A DNA stretch of 64,000 nt from Pseudomonadota bacterium (GCA_027485695.1 JAIXQO010000003.1:186001-250000); one strand, 5' to 3'; positions 16,696-26,804 are shown, numbered from the stretch's first letter. Notes: generated from the letters alone by a model not told the origin. Translations and numbers: made by a program.

Positions 16696-19600
16696 TTATT
16701 CCGTCCATCCTCGACGTTTCGTCGCGAGGACGGAATAGAAACACGGAACAACAAATAATGTCAGCACCGTCGAAACGAGCACGCCTCCGATGACGGCGAT
16801 CGCCATCGGTGCGCGCGACTCCGAACCGGGTCCGAACGCAATGGCAGCTGGAATCGATGCCGCAATCGTCGCGACCGACGTCATGACAATTGGACGTAGT
16901 CGGGTCGGGCACGCCTTGAGAAGTGCTTCTTTTGCGTTCGTGATGCCTTCGGCTTTGACGTGGTTCGTGAACTCGACGAGGAGAATCGAGTTCTTCTTTA
17001 CGATACCCATCAGTAAGATTACCCCTATCATCGAGTAGAGGTTTACCGATTGTTTCGAGATCCAGAGCGCGGCGAGCGCTCCCGTAATCGAGAACGGCAT
17101 CGCAAGCAAGATCGTCACAGGATCGAGGAAGCTATTGAACTGCGAGCCCAGGATCATGTAAGCGACGACGATTCCGAGCATGAGAGCGATGAACAAACTC
17201 TGCATACTCTCGCGGAATCCTTGTGAGCTACCGGCAGTGCGGAACGTATAGCCCTTGGGGAGCACTTCTCGCGTAATCGATTCCGCGCGCTGAAGCGCGG
17301 CTTCTTGGCTCTGGCCAGTTGCGACGTTCGAGTAAATGGAGATCGAGCGTGTGCGATCCCGGCGGGTGATCTGTTGAAGCGTTTTCTGTCGTTCGATTTT
17401 TACGACCTGTCGAAGTGGAATCAATTCGCCGCGGTTGTTTCGAATGGTCAGGCTCGCGAGCACTTGGTCTGGTTTCTGGTTTTCGTCGCGTACCTTAACC
17501 CGGATTTCGTAGCGGTGGCCGTTCTCAGAGTAATATCCGGCGATCACGCCGCCGATGAGCGCGTTTACGGTCTCGCCGATTTGCTGAACACTGACGCCGC
17601 GAAGCGCCGCTTGCTCACGATCTGGAATGATTTGAATTTCGGGTGCGCCTTTCTGAAGGTCCGTATCGACGTCCGCGAAGAGCGGATCTTTTTCCATCTT
17701 GTTGGTGATCAGGTCGGTCGATTTCTCCAGTGTCTCCCAATCCGGTCCTTGAATCGTGAACTCAACGGCATAGCCGCGGCCGGAGCCGAATGCCCGCATA
17801 CTGAGTTCCTGGAGCATGGCCCTGGCACCTTTGAGTTGAGAGAGATCCTTACGAAGAGCATTCATGATTTCGATCTGTCCGCGCTTGCGCTCGGTTCGTG
17901 GAGTAAGCGTGACGAAAGCGACAGCGGAGTTGACGTCACCGCCGCCGAATCCGCCAATTGCGGCGAATACGGTCGTGACCTCGGGATATTTCTTAATGAT
18001 GGCTTCGGCCTCTTTGGTTCGCGCGTCCGTGTACTCGAGATTTGATCCCACCGGAGCGAGAATTCGGACCATGAATCGACTCTGGTCTTCGGCTGGGGTG
18101 AATTCCTTGTTGAGCACTTTGAGGAGCCCAAGAGAGGCGATGAAGATCAAAACCGAACTGACCAAGACCGCTGCACGGTGATTAAGCGCGGTTTTTAGCA
18201 GACGACGATAGCTGTCGGTCATCCAGTGCATGAATTTGGACATGAATCCGAATTCGCCTGTTCCTTTGCCGCCGAGAGCAGCCGCGCGCATCGGAGTAAG
18301 GGTGATGGCCTCCACGAGGGAGAGGAACACGGCCGCCGTCATAGTCACGCCGAACTGATAGAAGAACTTACCGATCACTCCCTCCATGAATGCCACCGGC
18401 AAGAAGATCGCCGCGATCGAGAACGTTGCCGCGATCGCAGCCGTCATGATTTCGTTTGAGCCGTCGAGTGCCGCTTGTTTCGCGGATTTCCCCATCTCAC
18501 GGTGTCGAATGATGTTTTCGAGCACCATAATCGCATCATCAACCACGATCCCGATCGCGAGCGAAAGCCCTAGGAGTGTGAAAGTGTTCAGCGTGAAATT
18601 CGAGAAGTAGAGGATGATGAACGAACCGACGATCGAGGTCGGGATCGACATCAAGATGTTGAACGTAGAGGCGAGCGATCCCAGGAACAACCAGCAGAGC
18701 AGTGAAGTCAGAATCGCGGCAATGATCAGTGCAAAATTGAGCTCATGAACGGCTTCGCGGACGAACGCAGTGTTATCGACGACGATCTTCATCTTGATCG
18801 AGTCGGGCAGTTGTTTTTGAACTTGCTCGAGTTTCTTGAGAACCCCGTCGGCAACTGCGACAGCGTTCGATCCCCGCTGTTTCCGGATACCTAAACCGAT
18901 GGATGAGATTCCGTCTACGCGGCTCTGTCTGCGGATGTCGTTCAAACCGGCTTCGATATCGGCCACTTGTCTGAGTTGTAGACGGGTGAAGTTCGGGGAC
19001 CCGCCCCGTTGGTTGATCGAAATCGCTCCGAATTCGGCTGGAGTCTTGGCTTCGCCGATCGCTCGTAAATTCCATTCCGTATCGCCCTCGGAGAGTTTTC
19101 CGGCCGGAAGTTCGCTGTGTTCTTGAACGAGCGTATTGAGGATGTCGGATACGGTGAGTTGATAGGTGCTGAGTTTTTTCGGTTCAACCCAAATGCGCAT
19201 GCTGGGATCGACGTAACCTCCGAGCGTGATCTCCCCGACACCAGGCAAAGTGGTGAATTGATCGCGAATCTGGTCGCGGACGTAAACGGACAACTCGCGG
19301 CGGCTCATGGTTTCAGAAGTGGCCGCGATCCAGAGAATCGGCTGATCCTCCGGATTCGTTTTAGAAATGCTGGGCGGATCCATATCCTTCGGGAGACGAC
19401 GCTGAGCTTGTGCGACTTTGGATTGAACGTCTTGGAGTGCGAGATCGATGTTTCGGCTGATGTCGAATTCCAGCGAGATGCTGGCGGATCCGGTCTTGGA
19501 CGTGCTCGTCATCGACTTCATACCTTCGACGCTCGTCAGCTGTCCTTCTAGCACTTCGATGACGGTGTTTTCGATCACCTCCGGTGCGGCGCCCTCCAGG

Positions 19601-19752
19601 CTTGCGTTCACCGTGATCACCGGGAAATCGACGTCCGGCATTTGACTGATTCCCATTCGCGTAAACGAAATGCCCCCGAAAATGATCAGGCCGCTCATGA
19701 GCATCCAAGCGAAAACGGGATTCTTAATCGAGATATTCGGAAGTGAGAACAT
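16696..19752 (-). CDS. RND efflux transporter (HAE1/AcrB type)
   Basis: 1018-residue inner-membrane pump, the normal length for the AcrB class. Signatures: N-terminal VFAWMLMSGLIIFGGISFT, the pore-domain phrases PDVDFPVITVNASLEGAAP, the proton-relay pair in SLAIGIVVDDAIMVLEN near residues 404-406, and the C-terminal GPGSESRAPMAIAVIGG. Such pumps move lipophilic compounds or antibiotics out using the proton gradient and need a membrane-fusion adaptor and an outer-membrane channel. The TolC-like gene lies 29 bases upstream on the same strand. No adaptor gene is present next to the pair. Confidence 0.95.
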   Translation of the reverse strand: MFSLPNISIKNPVFAWMLMSGLIIFGGISFTRMGISQMPDVDFPVITVNASLEGAAPEVIENTVIEVLEGQLTSVEGMKSMTSTSKTGSASISLEFDISRNIDLALQDVQSKVAQAQRRLPKDMDPPSISKTNPEDQPILWIAATSETMSRRELSVYVRDQIRDQFTTLPGVGEITLGGYVDPSMRIWVEPKKLSTYQLTVSDILNTLVQEHSELPAGKLSEGDTEWNLRAIGEAKTPAEFGAISINQRGGSPNFTRLQLRQVADIEAGLNDIRRQSRVDGISSIGLGIRKQRGSNAVAVADGVLKKLEQVQKQLPDSIKMKIVVDNTAFVREAVHELNFALIIAAILTSLLCWLFLGSLASTFNILMSIPTSIVGSFIILYFSNFTLNTFTLLGLSLAIGIVVDDAIMVLENIIRHREMGKSAKQAALDGSNEIMTAAIAATFSIAAIFLPVAFMEGVIGKFFYQFGVTMTAAVFLSLVEAITLTPMRAAALGGKGTGEFGFMSKFMHWMTDSYRRLLKTALNHRAAVLVSSVLIFIASLGLLKVLNKEFTPAEDQSRFMVRILAPVGSNLEYTDARTKEAEAIIKKYPEVTTVFAAIGGFGGGDVNSAVAFVTLTPRTERKRGQIEIMNALRKDLSQLKGARAMLQELSMRAFGSGRGYAVEFTIQGPDWETLEKSTDLITNKMEKDPLFADVDTDLQKGAPEIQIIPDREQAALRGVSVQQIGETVNALIGGVIAGYYSENGHRYEIRVKVRDENQKPDQVLASLTIRNNRGELIPLRQVVKIERQKTLQQITRRDRTRSISIYSNVATGQSQEAALQRAESITREVLPKGYTFRTAGSSQGFRESMQSLFIALMLGIVVAYMILGSQFNSFLDPVTILLAMPFSITGALAALWISKQSVNLYSMIGVILLMGIVKKNSILLVEFTNHVKAEGITNAKEALLKACPTRLRPIVMTSVATIAASIPAAIAFGPGSESRAPMAIAVIGGVLVSTVLTLFVVPCFYSVLATKRRGWTE

Positions 19753-19781
19753 GCTGAGGTGCCTCGTTGTCTGGGAGTCGT

Positions 19782-21050
19782 TTAAATTTGAGCAGTGTAG
19801 CGATTCGACAGGTATTCGAGTTTGAGCCGATTCAAACGCAGACGGTTTTCCGCCGCATCGTGACTTCGGTCGGACTCCTGTTGAAGGCGAACCGTCTGAA
19901 GTACGTCGAGGAGGTTCGTTAAACCGAGTCGAAAATCACGTTGGAGTTGGGTAGTCGCCCGATGTGCGGCATCGCTCGCTGCTTTGAGTGCCTCAAGCTC
20001 ACCCGTACCTAGGCGCGTGTTTTCATACAAGTTCTCGATTTGAGTGCGCAGGAGTCGGAGCGATAGACCTTCGCTGATCTGAGCCGCGCGAAAACGTGAG
20101 GTGCTCTCACGAACTTCGGATTGGACGTTGCCGCCGGCATAGATCGGTATGGTCAGGTTGAGGCTGACGTCCCAGCTCACATTCGAGAGTGCTCCCGGAC
20201 GCTCTAACCAATAGTTACCCGAGACATCGAGCGTGGGGAAATGGCGACCGCGTTGCGCGGAGATTTCTTCTTCGACCGATTGTGAGCGGAGTTGTGCCGC
20301 TTTGATTTGTGGACGATCCTGCAAGTGGTTGAGGTACTGGTCGAGTGCCGGTAGATCTCCAAATGGTTCGGTCCACGGAGTAAAAGGCGTATCGCCGGTC
20401 TGCACGCCGGTGAGTGATTGGAGTTCTCGAATGAGTGCCGCGCGCTCTGTAATCCGGGTGAGCTTGGTACCGTAGAGCCCCGAGCGAGCCGCTTCGGCGC
20501 TCAAGAGGTCGCTGGAGCGTGACCGCCCAATCGAAACCCGTTTTTTCAACTCTTTAATCTGCTGATCGTAAATCGCGAGTTCTTCGTCGATGCGCTTGAG
20601 TTCGATATCTCTGAGTTGAATGGCGAAATACTGATCCGCAAGGTTGAGGAATAAGTCATCTTGAGCTTGTTTGAGTTCGGCGTCTTTTTGTTCGACGTTG
20701 ATGTTCGCTTGGCGATACAGCGCGTATTCAGACGTACCTTGGAAAATGAATTGTCGCCCGTTCAGTCGTGCTGTTTTTTGAGTCGAAGGAGAGATGTTCG
20801 CGCCGATCGAGCTCGTCGGATGGTCTTGCCAGAGTTTGCTTCCGATGAACTGAAGGGTTGGATATAGCGTGCCGGTCGCTTGGCTTTTTTGTTCGCGGGT
20901 TTGCGTAAGCTCCTCTTTTTTGAGACGGACGCTTTCGCTGCTTTCCAGCGCACTCCGATAGAGCTGCGTGAACAGGGGAGGCGGCGCCGCGACCGAAGAA
21001 GAAACCAGGCCAAACGTCGATAGTCCGAGAGCGAGCTTCAGTCGTTGCAT
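19782..21050 (-). CDS. TolC-family outer-membrane channel protein
   Basis: 422-residue protein from the ATG at 21050. A signal peptide (LGLSTFGLVSSSVAAP) is followed by TolC-type helical and strand segments: LFLNLADQYFAIQLRDIELK, SIGRSRSSDLLSAEAARSGL and FRLGLTNLLDVLQTVRLQ, the last being the repeated family consensus with the G-x-x-x-x-L-L-D-V-L segment. It forms an outer-membrane and periplasmic tunnel for the RND pump encoded 29 bases downstream. Confidence 0.92.
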   Translation of the reverse strand: MQRLKLALGLSTFGLVSSSVAAPPPLFTQLYRSALESSESVRLKKEELTQTREQKSQATGTLYPTLQFIGSKLWQDHPTSSIGANISPSTQKTARLNGRQFIFQGTSEYALYRQANINVEQKDAELKQAQDDLFLNLADQYFAIQLRDIELKRIDEELAIYDQQIKELKKRVSIGRSRSSDLLSAEAARSGLYGTKLTRITERAALIRELQSLTGVQTGDTPFTPWTEPFGDLPALDQYLNHLQDRPQIKAAQLRSQSVEEEISAQRGRHFPTLDVSGNYWLERPGALSNVSWDVSLNLTIPIYAGGNVQSEVRESTSRFRAAQISEGLSLRLLRTQIENLYENTRLGTGELEALKAASDAAHRATTQLQRDFRLGLTNLLDVLQTVRLQQESDRSHDAAENRLRLNRLKLEYLSNRYTAQI

Positions 21051-21197
21051 GCTCCAAAACTCTAGGTTTTTTTCCGGCAAACTTGAAGTTAAACTTTTTT
21101 AAAGCGCTTAAAAACGAAGTCTCCGAATTCGGATTGCAGTGCTCATCACTGGGGCGATGATCGCCCCAGAAAAAAAAGAACGGATCTCAAAAAATAT

Positions 21198-21686
21198 ATG
21201 AACCAAAATCCTCGGCCGATCGTCGTAGTACAAATCATCTGGTTTGCGCTCTTGGCCTCCTGTTTTATGTTGCTCGTTCCGCTTGCCGTGGCTCTGGAGA
21301 GTGAGTTTCAATTCAACTTTTCCATGACTTTTTGGACGAGCTTGATCCAGGAGTCGCCGATGGTTTTGCAGATGGTAGTCATGGCGTGCGTCGTTCTCGT
21401 GATCTCTCAGGTTCTTCCGAATCGGATCTACGCCTTGGCGAGAACTCGCATGAATCGCGCCGAAACCCCGACCGAAATGGACCGAATGCGCGCGCTCTAC
21501 GTGCCCTTTATCATTCGCTGCGCGATGACAGAGGCGGTGACGCTGTTCGGATTCGTCAGTGCGTTCGTCTTCGCCCGGGACTCGCGCGCGATCGTTCCGT
21601 TCTTGATCGTGTCGGTGCTGAACTATTTTAGGATTTTTCCGGCGACCTTGGAGAAGATGAATCGAGATCTGGGAGGCGAGAGCTGA
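21198..21686 (+). CDS. membrane protein of unknown function
   Basis: 162-residue protein with three to four hydrophobic segments (about residues 10-35, 55-75, 110-130, 133-150). The phrase NRIYALARTRMNR between them is basic and probably on the cytoplasmic side. I recognise no family. Shine-Dalgarno signal is weak. It is convergent with the small secreted-protein gene at 21687-21914, with the two stops adjacent. Confidence 0.65.
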   Translation: MNQNPRPIVVVQIIWFALLASCFMLLVPLAVALESEFQFNFSMTFWTSLIQESPMVLQMVVMACVVLVISQVLPNRIYALARTRMNRAETPTEMDRMRALYVPFIIRCAMTEAVTLFGFVSAFVFARDSRAIVPFLIVSVLNYFRIFPATLEKMNRDLGGES

Positions 21687-21914
21687 CTACTTCGCTGGGG
21701 TCTTTTTGGCTTCCGTTTCGTCAGTCGTCGTCTCTTCGGCGTCCGACGATGCCTTGTGGTCGGAAGCGATCTTGCGGTCATCACCTTGAGCGCGTTGTTC
21801 AGCGACGGTTTTGAGAGTGTCCACCGAGTCGATGGTTCCGTAGAGGCCCGCGAACGAAAGGGTGGAGTGGGCAGAGGCGAGTACGACGAGTAATGCAATC
21901 GTGATTCGGTTCAT
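21687..21914 (-). CDS. small exported protein of unknown function
   Basis: 75-residue protein from the ATG at 21914, which has AAGGAG 8 bases upstream. Signal peptide ALLVVLASAHSTLSFAG, then GTIDSVDTLKTVAEQRAQG and a C-terminal tail rich in Ala, Glu, Thr and Lys. No family is recognised. It is too small for an enzyme and might be a structural or chaperone-like envelope protein (inference). Confidence 0.7.
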   Translation of the reverse strand: MNRITIALLVVLASAHSTLSFAGLYGTIDSVDTLKTVAEQRAQGDDRKIASDHKASSDAEETTTDETEAKKTPAK

Positions 21915-21990
21915 GAGATTCACTCCTTGAATAGCGTGGCCCAATTCATTCGGGCAGGCTCATGTAAGAGGATAACGAGGGATTTGGAGG

Positions 21991-22047
21991 TCCGGAAGGC
22001 TCCTTTTTTTCCCACTTCACCATGAAGGGTTAGGGGAGCCTTCCGGA
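21991..22047. repeat. perfect 13-base inverted repeat in a divergent promoter region
   Basis: TCCGGAAGGCTCC at 21991-22003 and its exact complement at 22035-22047, spaced by 31 bases. The spacer has T7 directly after the left arm and a smaller nested hairpin (CTTCA/TGAAG, 22015-22027). It lies between the divergent genes at 21914 and 22200. It does not have the terminator layout, because the T run is in the loop. Confidence 0.6.
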
Positions 22048-22199
22048 TAAGCATGGCAACGGCCAAACTTGTCATCCAGTGCACCACGGGGTGAAATGGG
22101 TAGCAAGAGTGGTTGGAAAAAAAAGAAATTCGAGCCTAAAATGCCTGAAATTACCACGTTGACGCGTTCGGGTCGGCGCATAGAACTTAAGGAATCAAC

Positions 22200-23339
22200 A
22201 TGTCAAAAAAACGACGCTCAAAGGTCCTAATTTCCGACTTTTTAAATCAGGTAGAGAAAGAGGCTCCAGCACGGTCTGCCGAATCCTGGGACAACGTGGG
22301 TCTTCTCATCGGAGATGCGAGCGATGCCATTCAAGGTGCAGTAGTCTCGATCGATCTGACCGAAGAGTCTATCGCGATTGCACGCAAGCTTGGATACTCG
22401 CTTATTTTCAACCATCATCCGGCGATCTTTCCGAAACAAAAGGGACTCTCGGCTTTTACCGCAGCCGGTAGTTCGAAACTTGCGTTCGAGTGTGCGCGTG
22501 CGGGAATTTCCGTGATCGCTTGCCATACCAATTTCGATCGAGAGGCCATCGAAGCGATGCGTGATCTCTGCAATTGCCTAGGTGCTCAGCCGGTCGGAAG
22601 GCTTTTTGAAAAAGGCGAGTGCGGGCTCTTGAAGTTAGCTGTCTATGTTCCTCGGACCCATTTAGAACACGTGCGTGCGGCTCTTTTCGATAGCGGTGCA
22701 GGGTCGATCGGTGACTATGATTCCTGTTCGTTCTCCGTCGAGGGCGAAGGCACGTTTCGCGGACAAGAACACACCAAACCTTTCTTAGGAAAACCAGGGG
22801 TTCTTGAACGTGCGAGCGAGCTCAAGCTCGAAACCATCGTTCCCGAACCGCTCGTTTCTCGGGTGATTCACGCGATGAAAAAAGCACATCCTTATGAGGA
22901 AGCCGCATACGACCTTTATCGTTTGGAGCAAAAAACGCCTCCTCGCGGATTTCGCGCGGGTCTGGGATATGGATTCATCGCCGAGTTTTCAAAAGATGTT
23001 TCGTTCCATGCGTTTCAAGACCGAGTGCGGAAAACATTCGATATCGAGCGTTTTCTTGTGACCGGGGACCTGAAACGACCGGTAAGTCGTATCGGATTCT
23101 CCCCCGGCAAGGGGTCATCGTTTGTGACGGATGCGGCTCGCGCCGGATGCGACGTCTTCATCACGGGCGAAACGGGATATCACGCCGCCCGCGAAGTTTC
23201 TCGTGATTTCGGTATGCGAGTCCTTGAACTCGGGCATCCGGAGAGCGAACTGTATTTTCTAAAGACTGCGGAAAAATGGCTGAAATCTGCCGGTATTCCC
23301 GTTCGTGTGCTGCGATCCCAAGTACAGACGTTCGTTTGA
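22200..23339 (+). CDS. Nif3-like dinuclear metal-center protein
   Basis: 379-residue protein with AAGGAA upstream of the ATG at 22200. N-terminal part: SWDNVGLLIGD, IFNHHPAIF (metal ligands), VIACHTNFD. C-terminal part: FITGETGYHAAREV, another set of ligands. The insert of about 110 residues between these (HPYEEAAYDLYRLEQ) is the PII-like domain seen in longer family members. Proteins of this family (YbgI/NIF3) form toroidal hexamers with two metals; the physiological substrate is not settled. Cytoplasmic. Confidence 0.9.
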   Translation: MSKKRRSKVLISDFLNQVEKEAPARSAESWDNVGLLIGDASDAIQGAVVSIDLTEESIAIARKLGYSLIFNHHPAIFPKQKGLSAFTAAGSSKLAFECARAGISVIACHTNFDREAIEAMRDLCNCLGAQPVGRLFEKGECGLLKLAVYVPRTHLEHVRAALFDSGAGSIGDYDSCSFSVEGEGTFRGQEHTKPFLGKPGVLERASELKLETIVPEPLVSRVIHAMKKAHPYEEAAYDLYRLEQKTPPRGFRAGLGYGFIAEFSKDVSFHAFQDRVRKTFDIERFLVTGDLKRPVSRIGFSPGKGSSFVTDAARAGCDVFITGETGYHAAREVSRDFGMRVLELGHPESELYFLKTAEKWLKSAGIPVRVLRSQVQTFV

Positions 23340-23473
23340 TCGTATTCCGCCGGCGATTGTCGGTTCATTTGGCACTGTTTAAGTCGCGGTCAGTGTCGAT
23401 CTGGACATCGAACGGATAACTCTCGGGAATTGAGTCGCGGAATTCGGCACCGTGAGTGCAATGAATTGGGTCT

Positions 23474-25750
23474 ATGATCAACTTCCGACAAGTTGCCCGA
23501 TCGAGTTTGTTGACCGCAGCGCTGTTGCAAACGGTATTGAGCGGTGGACTGGTTCGAGAGGCTCGCGCCGAGGAAACTAGATCGATCAGCGATTTTCTCC
23601 GCGGTTTCATCCAACGGTTTTTTGGTCAATCCACTGAATTTCAGTGGGGTCTTCGTCTCGACGAAGGATGGCTCTACCTGTCTCCGAAAACCGACTCCGC
23701 GAGGGAAATCACTTCCGCAAGTTTTTCGGTTTTTGCGGACGGGCAGTTCTTTGTTTATGAATCGACTCGTATTAACCAAGGGATCGCGCGCATCTGGGTC
23801 GGTCCACTCTACCAACCTGGGCAAAAAATCGTCGTTCGTTTGGGTGACTACAGTAAAAATGGAGATTACTACAGCGCGGGAATACGGATCGTCGGCGAGC
23901 TGGTATTGCCGGAAGCATCTGCGTTTCAGGTTTCACAAATGGGCTCGTCACGTGATCGGTTCCCGATCGATGTACGATTTGATGGTGTGCAATTTCGGGC
24001 TGAGACTCCGCTTGATTCACAGGCAACAGAGGCGGAAAGAAAAAACGTTTACTACGTAGTCGAGCATCGTTTCGCTCCTAACACTCGGTCCGATCAGCAA
24101 AATATGCTGAATGGTCTAGCGATCCCTTTGAACTATCCAGTCAGCGTTTCTCGAGTGCGGACTTCGGGGGGGCTTAGGGATGGTTATGCATGGGGAGCCG
24201 GAGGTAACGCCAAGATCGACAGTCAGGTCATCCTGGTAGCTACACCCGAAGTTTTAGCCAAGACCTGGTCGCCCGACGAAAATCGCGTACGTTATTGCGA
24301 ATCTTCTGAGACCGTTGATACTCCGTCGAACAAGATATTCTCGCTCGGTTCTACGCCTCTGGACTGTGATCAGTCTCAGTTAAAACAAGCGGGAATGAAC
24401 CGTTTTCCGACTCACGTTCGCGCTCCCGCCGGTACGACCGCGCAGATGGTGACGCCCAATTTCTGGACTGATATCGGTAGCGGAACGCCGGACGAGCGAG
24501 TTCGAAACGCGAGTGATGACGTGGTTCGTTCCAAAGCAGCTCAGTTCGGCAACCATGGCTTAGTCATGTTTGATTTCGAGCATAACTCCAATCAGTACGC
24601 TGCAAACGGTACTGGCGGTAAGTTCGCGCTTCTGGCCGATGAGATCCATCGTTTAAATCCTAGCGCGGTCGTTATGGATTGGTACCAAGGAGGATTGCCG
24701 GGGTTGAGATCAGCGAATCGCCCCATGGATCTGAGAGTATTCTTTTCGGAATCGTTTCGAGGAGAATCGAGTCCGTTTTTTCAGGGGCTGCGTGGTGTCA
24801 GTCGTTATTCTGGTCAGGTCATCGGCCTGAATCCGGAGCTGCTCGAGAAATACGAATCGATCGGCGGCAAGCGTTACATCGACACACTTCAAGCACTCAA
24901 TGTCCCCGCGTACGCGACTCCGTTCGAAGGCGCCGATGACTCCCGAACGAATCCTTACATATCCGAGATCATTTTCGCGTCTCGTTTGGGTAAGACCTAT
25001 TTTCCGGACAAGAAGTCACTTTGTGTAGGGTGGCATTTGGTCGAATCGTTTCCGGGCGATCCTTGGGTGACTTGGGCGATGGAGTCGACGGATGAGCGAC
25101 TCGAGCAACCTGGGCGCGTGGTCGAGAGTTTTAGTTATTCGCGCGACAAAACACTTTGGTGCATGCTCGAAGGTGACGGTTTCTATAACTGGGATGGTCG
25201 AACGACCTATGGTTACGGTCGCGCGACTCCATCGATGTATGACTACGCATTGAACTTCAGATACTACATTCCGAACGAGGATGCATACCGTTGGTATGAC
25301 GAACTCCTCTACAATGGTACGCCGCTTGGCAACGCGGCCGAAGGGTTCCCCGGTTTCGGCTGGTCAAGATCCGATGAATCCCGAAAGAATTTTCGGTCGA
25401 TGTATCCGGAGCATCCTCAAGATGCGATGGTGGGAGCGGCGAGAGACATCGCAAGCGTCCGCGACTACGTGCAGAATGGCGTTCACGAAGACTTGGCTGC
25501 GGCCTACTCCGAACAAGCCCTCGAGAATACCTACGCCCAAACAGATGGCAGCCAAATTCTGGAATCGCTCCAACAAGGCCTGCCGTTCGTGACTTCATTC
25601 CGAGTGGGTAACCGTTCTTTGTTGGCCGTTCATGACTCGCAGTTAACGTTTGGTGAACGACGCACCATTTACGTTCGGCGCGGAACTCAGACGATTCGTT
25701 TGACGGCGACGGGCCAGTTGACCTCGCTTCACGAAGTCGAATGGCGCTAG
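23474..25750 (+). CDS. large secreted protein of unknown function
   Basis: 758-residue protein with a long signal peptide (SSLLTAALLQTVLSGGLVREARA) and likely cleavage after ARA. The first ~150 residues look beta-rich. The middle has phrases such as HGLVMFDFEHNSNQYAANG and PSAVVMDWYQGGLPG, the first of which resembles the DxxDxE-type strand end of TIM-barrel glycoside hydrolases, but I cannot confirm a family. A following segment has PAYATPFEGADDSRTNPYI. Aromatic-rich patches (YWNYYI-like composition) occur in the C-terminal third. It is a candidate secreted enzyme, without proof. It ends 13 bases from the convergent trypsin-like gene. Confidence 0.7.
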   Translation: MINFRQVARSSLLTAALLQTVLSGGLVREARAEETRSISDFLRGFIQRFFGQSTEFQWGLRLDEGWLYLSPKTDSAREITSASFSVFADGQFFVYESTRINQGIARIWVGPLYQPGQKIVVRLGDYSKNGDYYSAGIRIVGELVLPEASAFQVSQMGSSRDRFPIDVRFDGVQFRAETPLDSQATEAERKNVYYVVEHRFAPNTRSDQQNMLNGLAIPLNYPVSVSRVRTSGGLRDGYAWGAGGNAKIDSQVILVATPEVLAKTWSPDENRVRYCESSETVDTPSNKIFSLGSTPLDCDQSQLKQAGMNRFPTHVRAPAGTTAQMVTPNFWTDIGSGTPDERVRNASDDVVRSKAAQFGNHGLVMFDFEHNSNQYAANGTGGKFALLADEIHRLNPSAVVMDWYQGGLPGLRSANRPMDLRVFFSESFRGESSPFFQGLRGVSRYSGQVIGLNPELLEKYESIGGKRYIDTLQALNVPAYATPFEGADDSRTNPYISEIIFASRLGKTYFPDKKSLCVGWHLVESFPGDPWVTWAMESTDERLEQPGRVVESFSYSRDKTLWCMLEGDGFYNWDGRTTYGYGRATPSMYDYALNFRYYIPNEDAYRWYDELLYNGTPLGNAAEGFPGFGWSRSDESRKNFRSMYPEHPQDAMVGAARDIASVRDYVQNGVHEDLAAAYSEQALENTYAQTDGSQILESLQQGLPFVTSFRVGNRSLLAVHDSQLTFGERRTIYVRRGTQTIRLTATGQLTSLHEVEWR

Positions 25751-25763
25751 TGAATGGTCGCGA

Positions 25764-26804
25764 TCAGCGATTGTTCAAAAAAATCGGATTTGAAAATGAA
25801 ATTTGATCGCCGATCACGACGTGGTGATTGATCCGAAGATCCCATCGTTCATGAGGGCTGAGCAGCGAACGAAGTGCCGATGCGGATGTCCCCGTTTCCA
25901 AGAATCGGTCGTCCTGAACGAAATTGTTTTCCGCGTCTGAACGTCCGATCGTGAGTGATCCGCCAATGATCGCCCCGACCCATAGCCAAGAAGCCCCGGT
26001 CTCTCTGGTCTTGCAGTACAGGCCGCCACCGGAGTCCCCAAAGGCGACCGCGAAATTCTCTGGCAGGTTACGTCTCAAGAAATTGAGAAAAAGATCGAGC
26101 TGCTCGCGTGACTCGAGCATGAACCAAGACAAAAGGTCATTTCGATTGCTCAGCGCCGTTTCGGTATTTTTGAAGGCGAAAAAAAGCGAATGTTCAACGT
26201 AGTTTCGGTAGTGAATATGATCGTAGGCGAACGAGAATATTTGCGCGGATTTTAGTTCGAAAGTGTTCCCTTGATTGTTCTCTCCATAGCCCTCGACTCG
26301 ACAATTGAAAAATGTAGGCTGGTTGAAAATAGTAGATTTGAATGTCGCGAGATCCATGGTGGGAACTGGATGGAACTGCGATTTTCTTGGGAGCGTCAGT
26401 TGAGCAAGATCAATGCTCGTTCCTGGAACAGCGCCCGTGGCGTTGTCCGGAGCCAGGCGAAATTCTGTGACTTCGAATTGTTCGGCGAATGAGGTCGAGA
26501 TGGTCTGATCGGTGATTTTTGATCCTTGGTATCCGCAGCTCACCGTGATTTTTTGGATCACGTCTGCTGGCCCTTCGGAATCCATGAGGCAGTGTTTTGC
26601 AGTCGTGACGACCGTTTCGCCCGTGAGGGTTCCGGAACAGAACTCCTTCGATCTCGTTCGAAGGACCGTGATGCTACACGATTGCTCGATATCGCCCGGA
26701 GCAACGCCATGGCCAATGAGTGCTTGTGCCGTCGAAAAGGGCGTCACGCTCGTCAAAACGACAAGGGAGATGAGCGCGGACGAAATGGTCGGGAATCGAG
26801 GCAT
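25764..26804 (-). CDS. secreted trypsin-like serine protease (S1)
   Basis: 346-residue protein with signal peptide (ALISLVVLTSVTPFSTAQA). The S1 catalytic triad is readable: His in VVTTAKHCLMD, Asp in SIDLAQLTL, Ser in AFGDSGGGLYC. The mature chain starts near GHGVAPGDIEQSC. Length and layout fit a small bacterial trypsin-like protease; cleavage specificity cannot be read. Probably secreted, consistent with an exoenzyme role. Confidence 0.85.
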   Translation of the reverse strand: MPRFPTISSALISLVVLTSVTPFSTAQALIGHGVAPGDIEQSCSITVLRTRSKEFCSGTLTGETVVTTAKHCLMDSEGPADVIQKITVSCGYQGSKITDQTISTSFAEQFEVTEFRLAPDNATGAVPGTSIDLAQLTLPRKSQFHPVPTMDLATFKSTIFNQPTFFNCRVEGYGENNQGNTFELKSAQIFSFAYDHIHYRNYVEHSLFFAFKNTETALSNRNDLLSWFMLESREQLDLFLNFLRRNLPENFAVAFGDSGGGLYCKTRETGASWLWVGAIIGGSLTIGRSDAENNFVQDDRFLETGTSASALRSLLSPHERWDLRINHHVVIGDQISFSNPIFLNNR

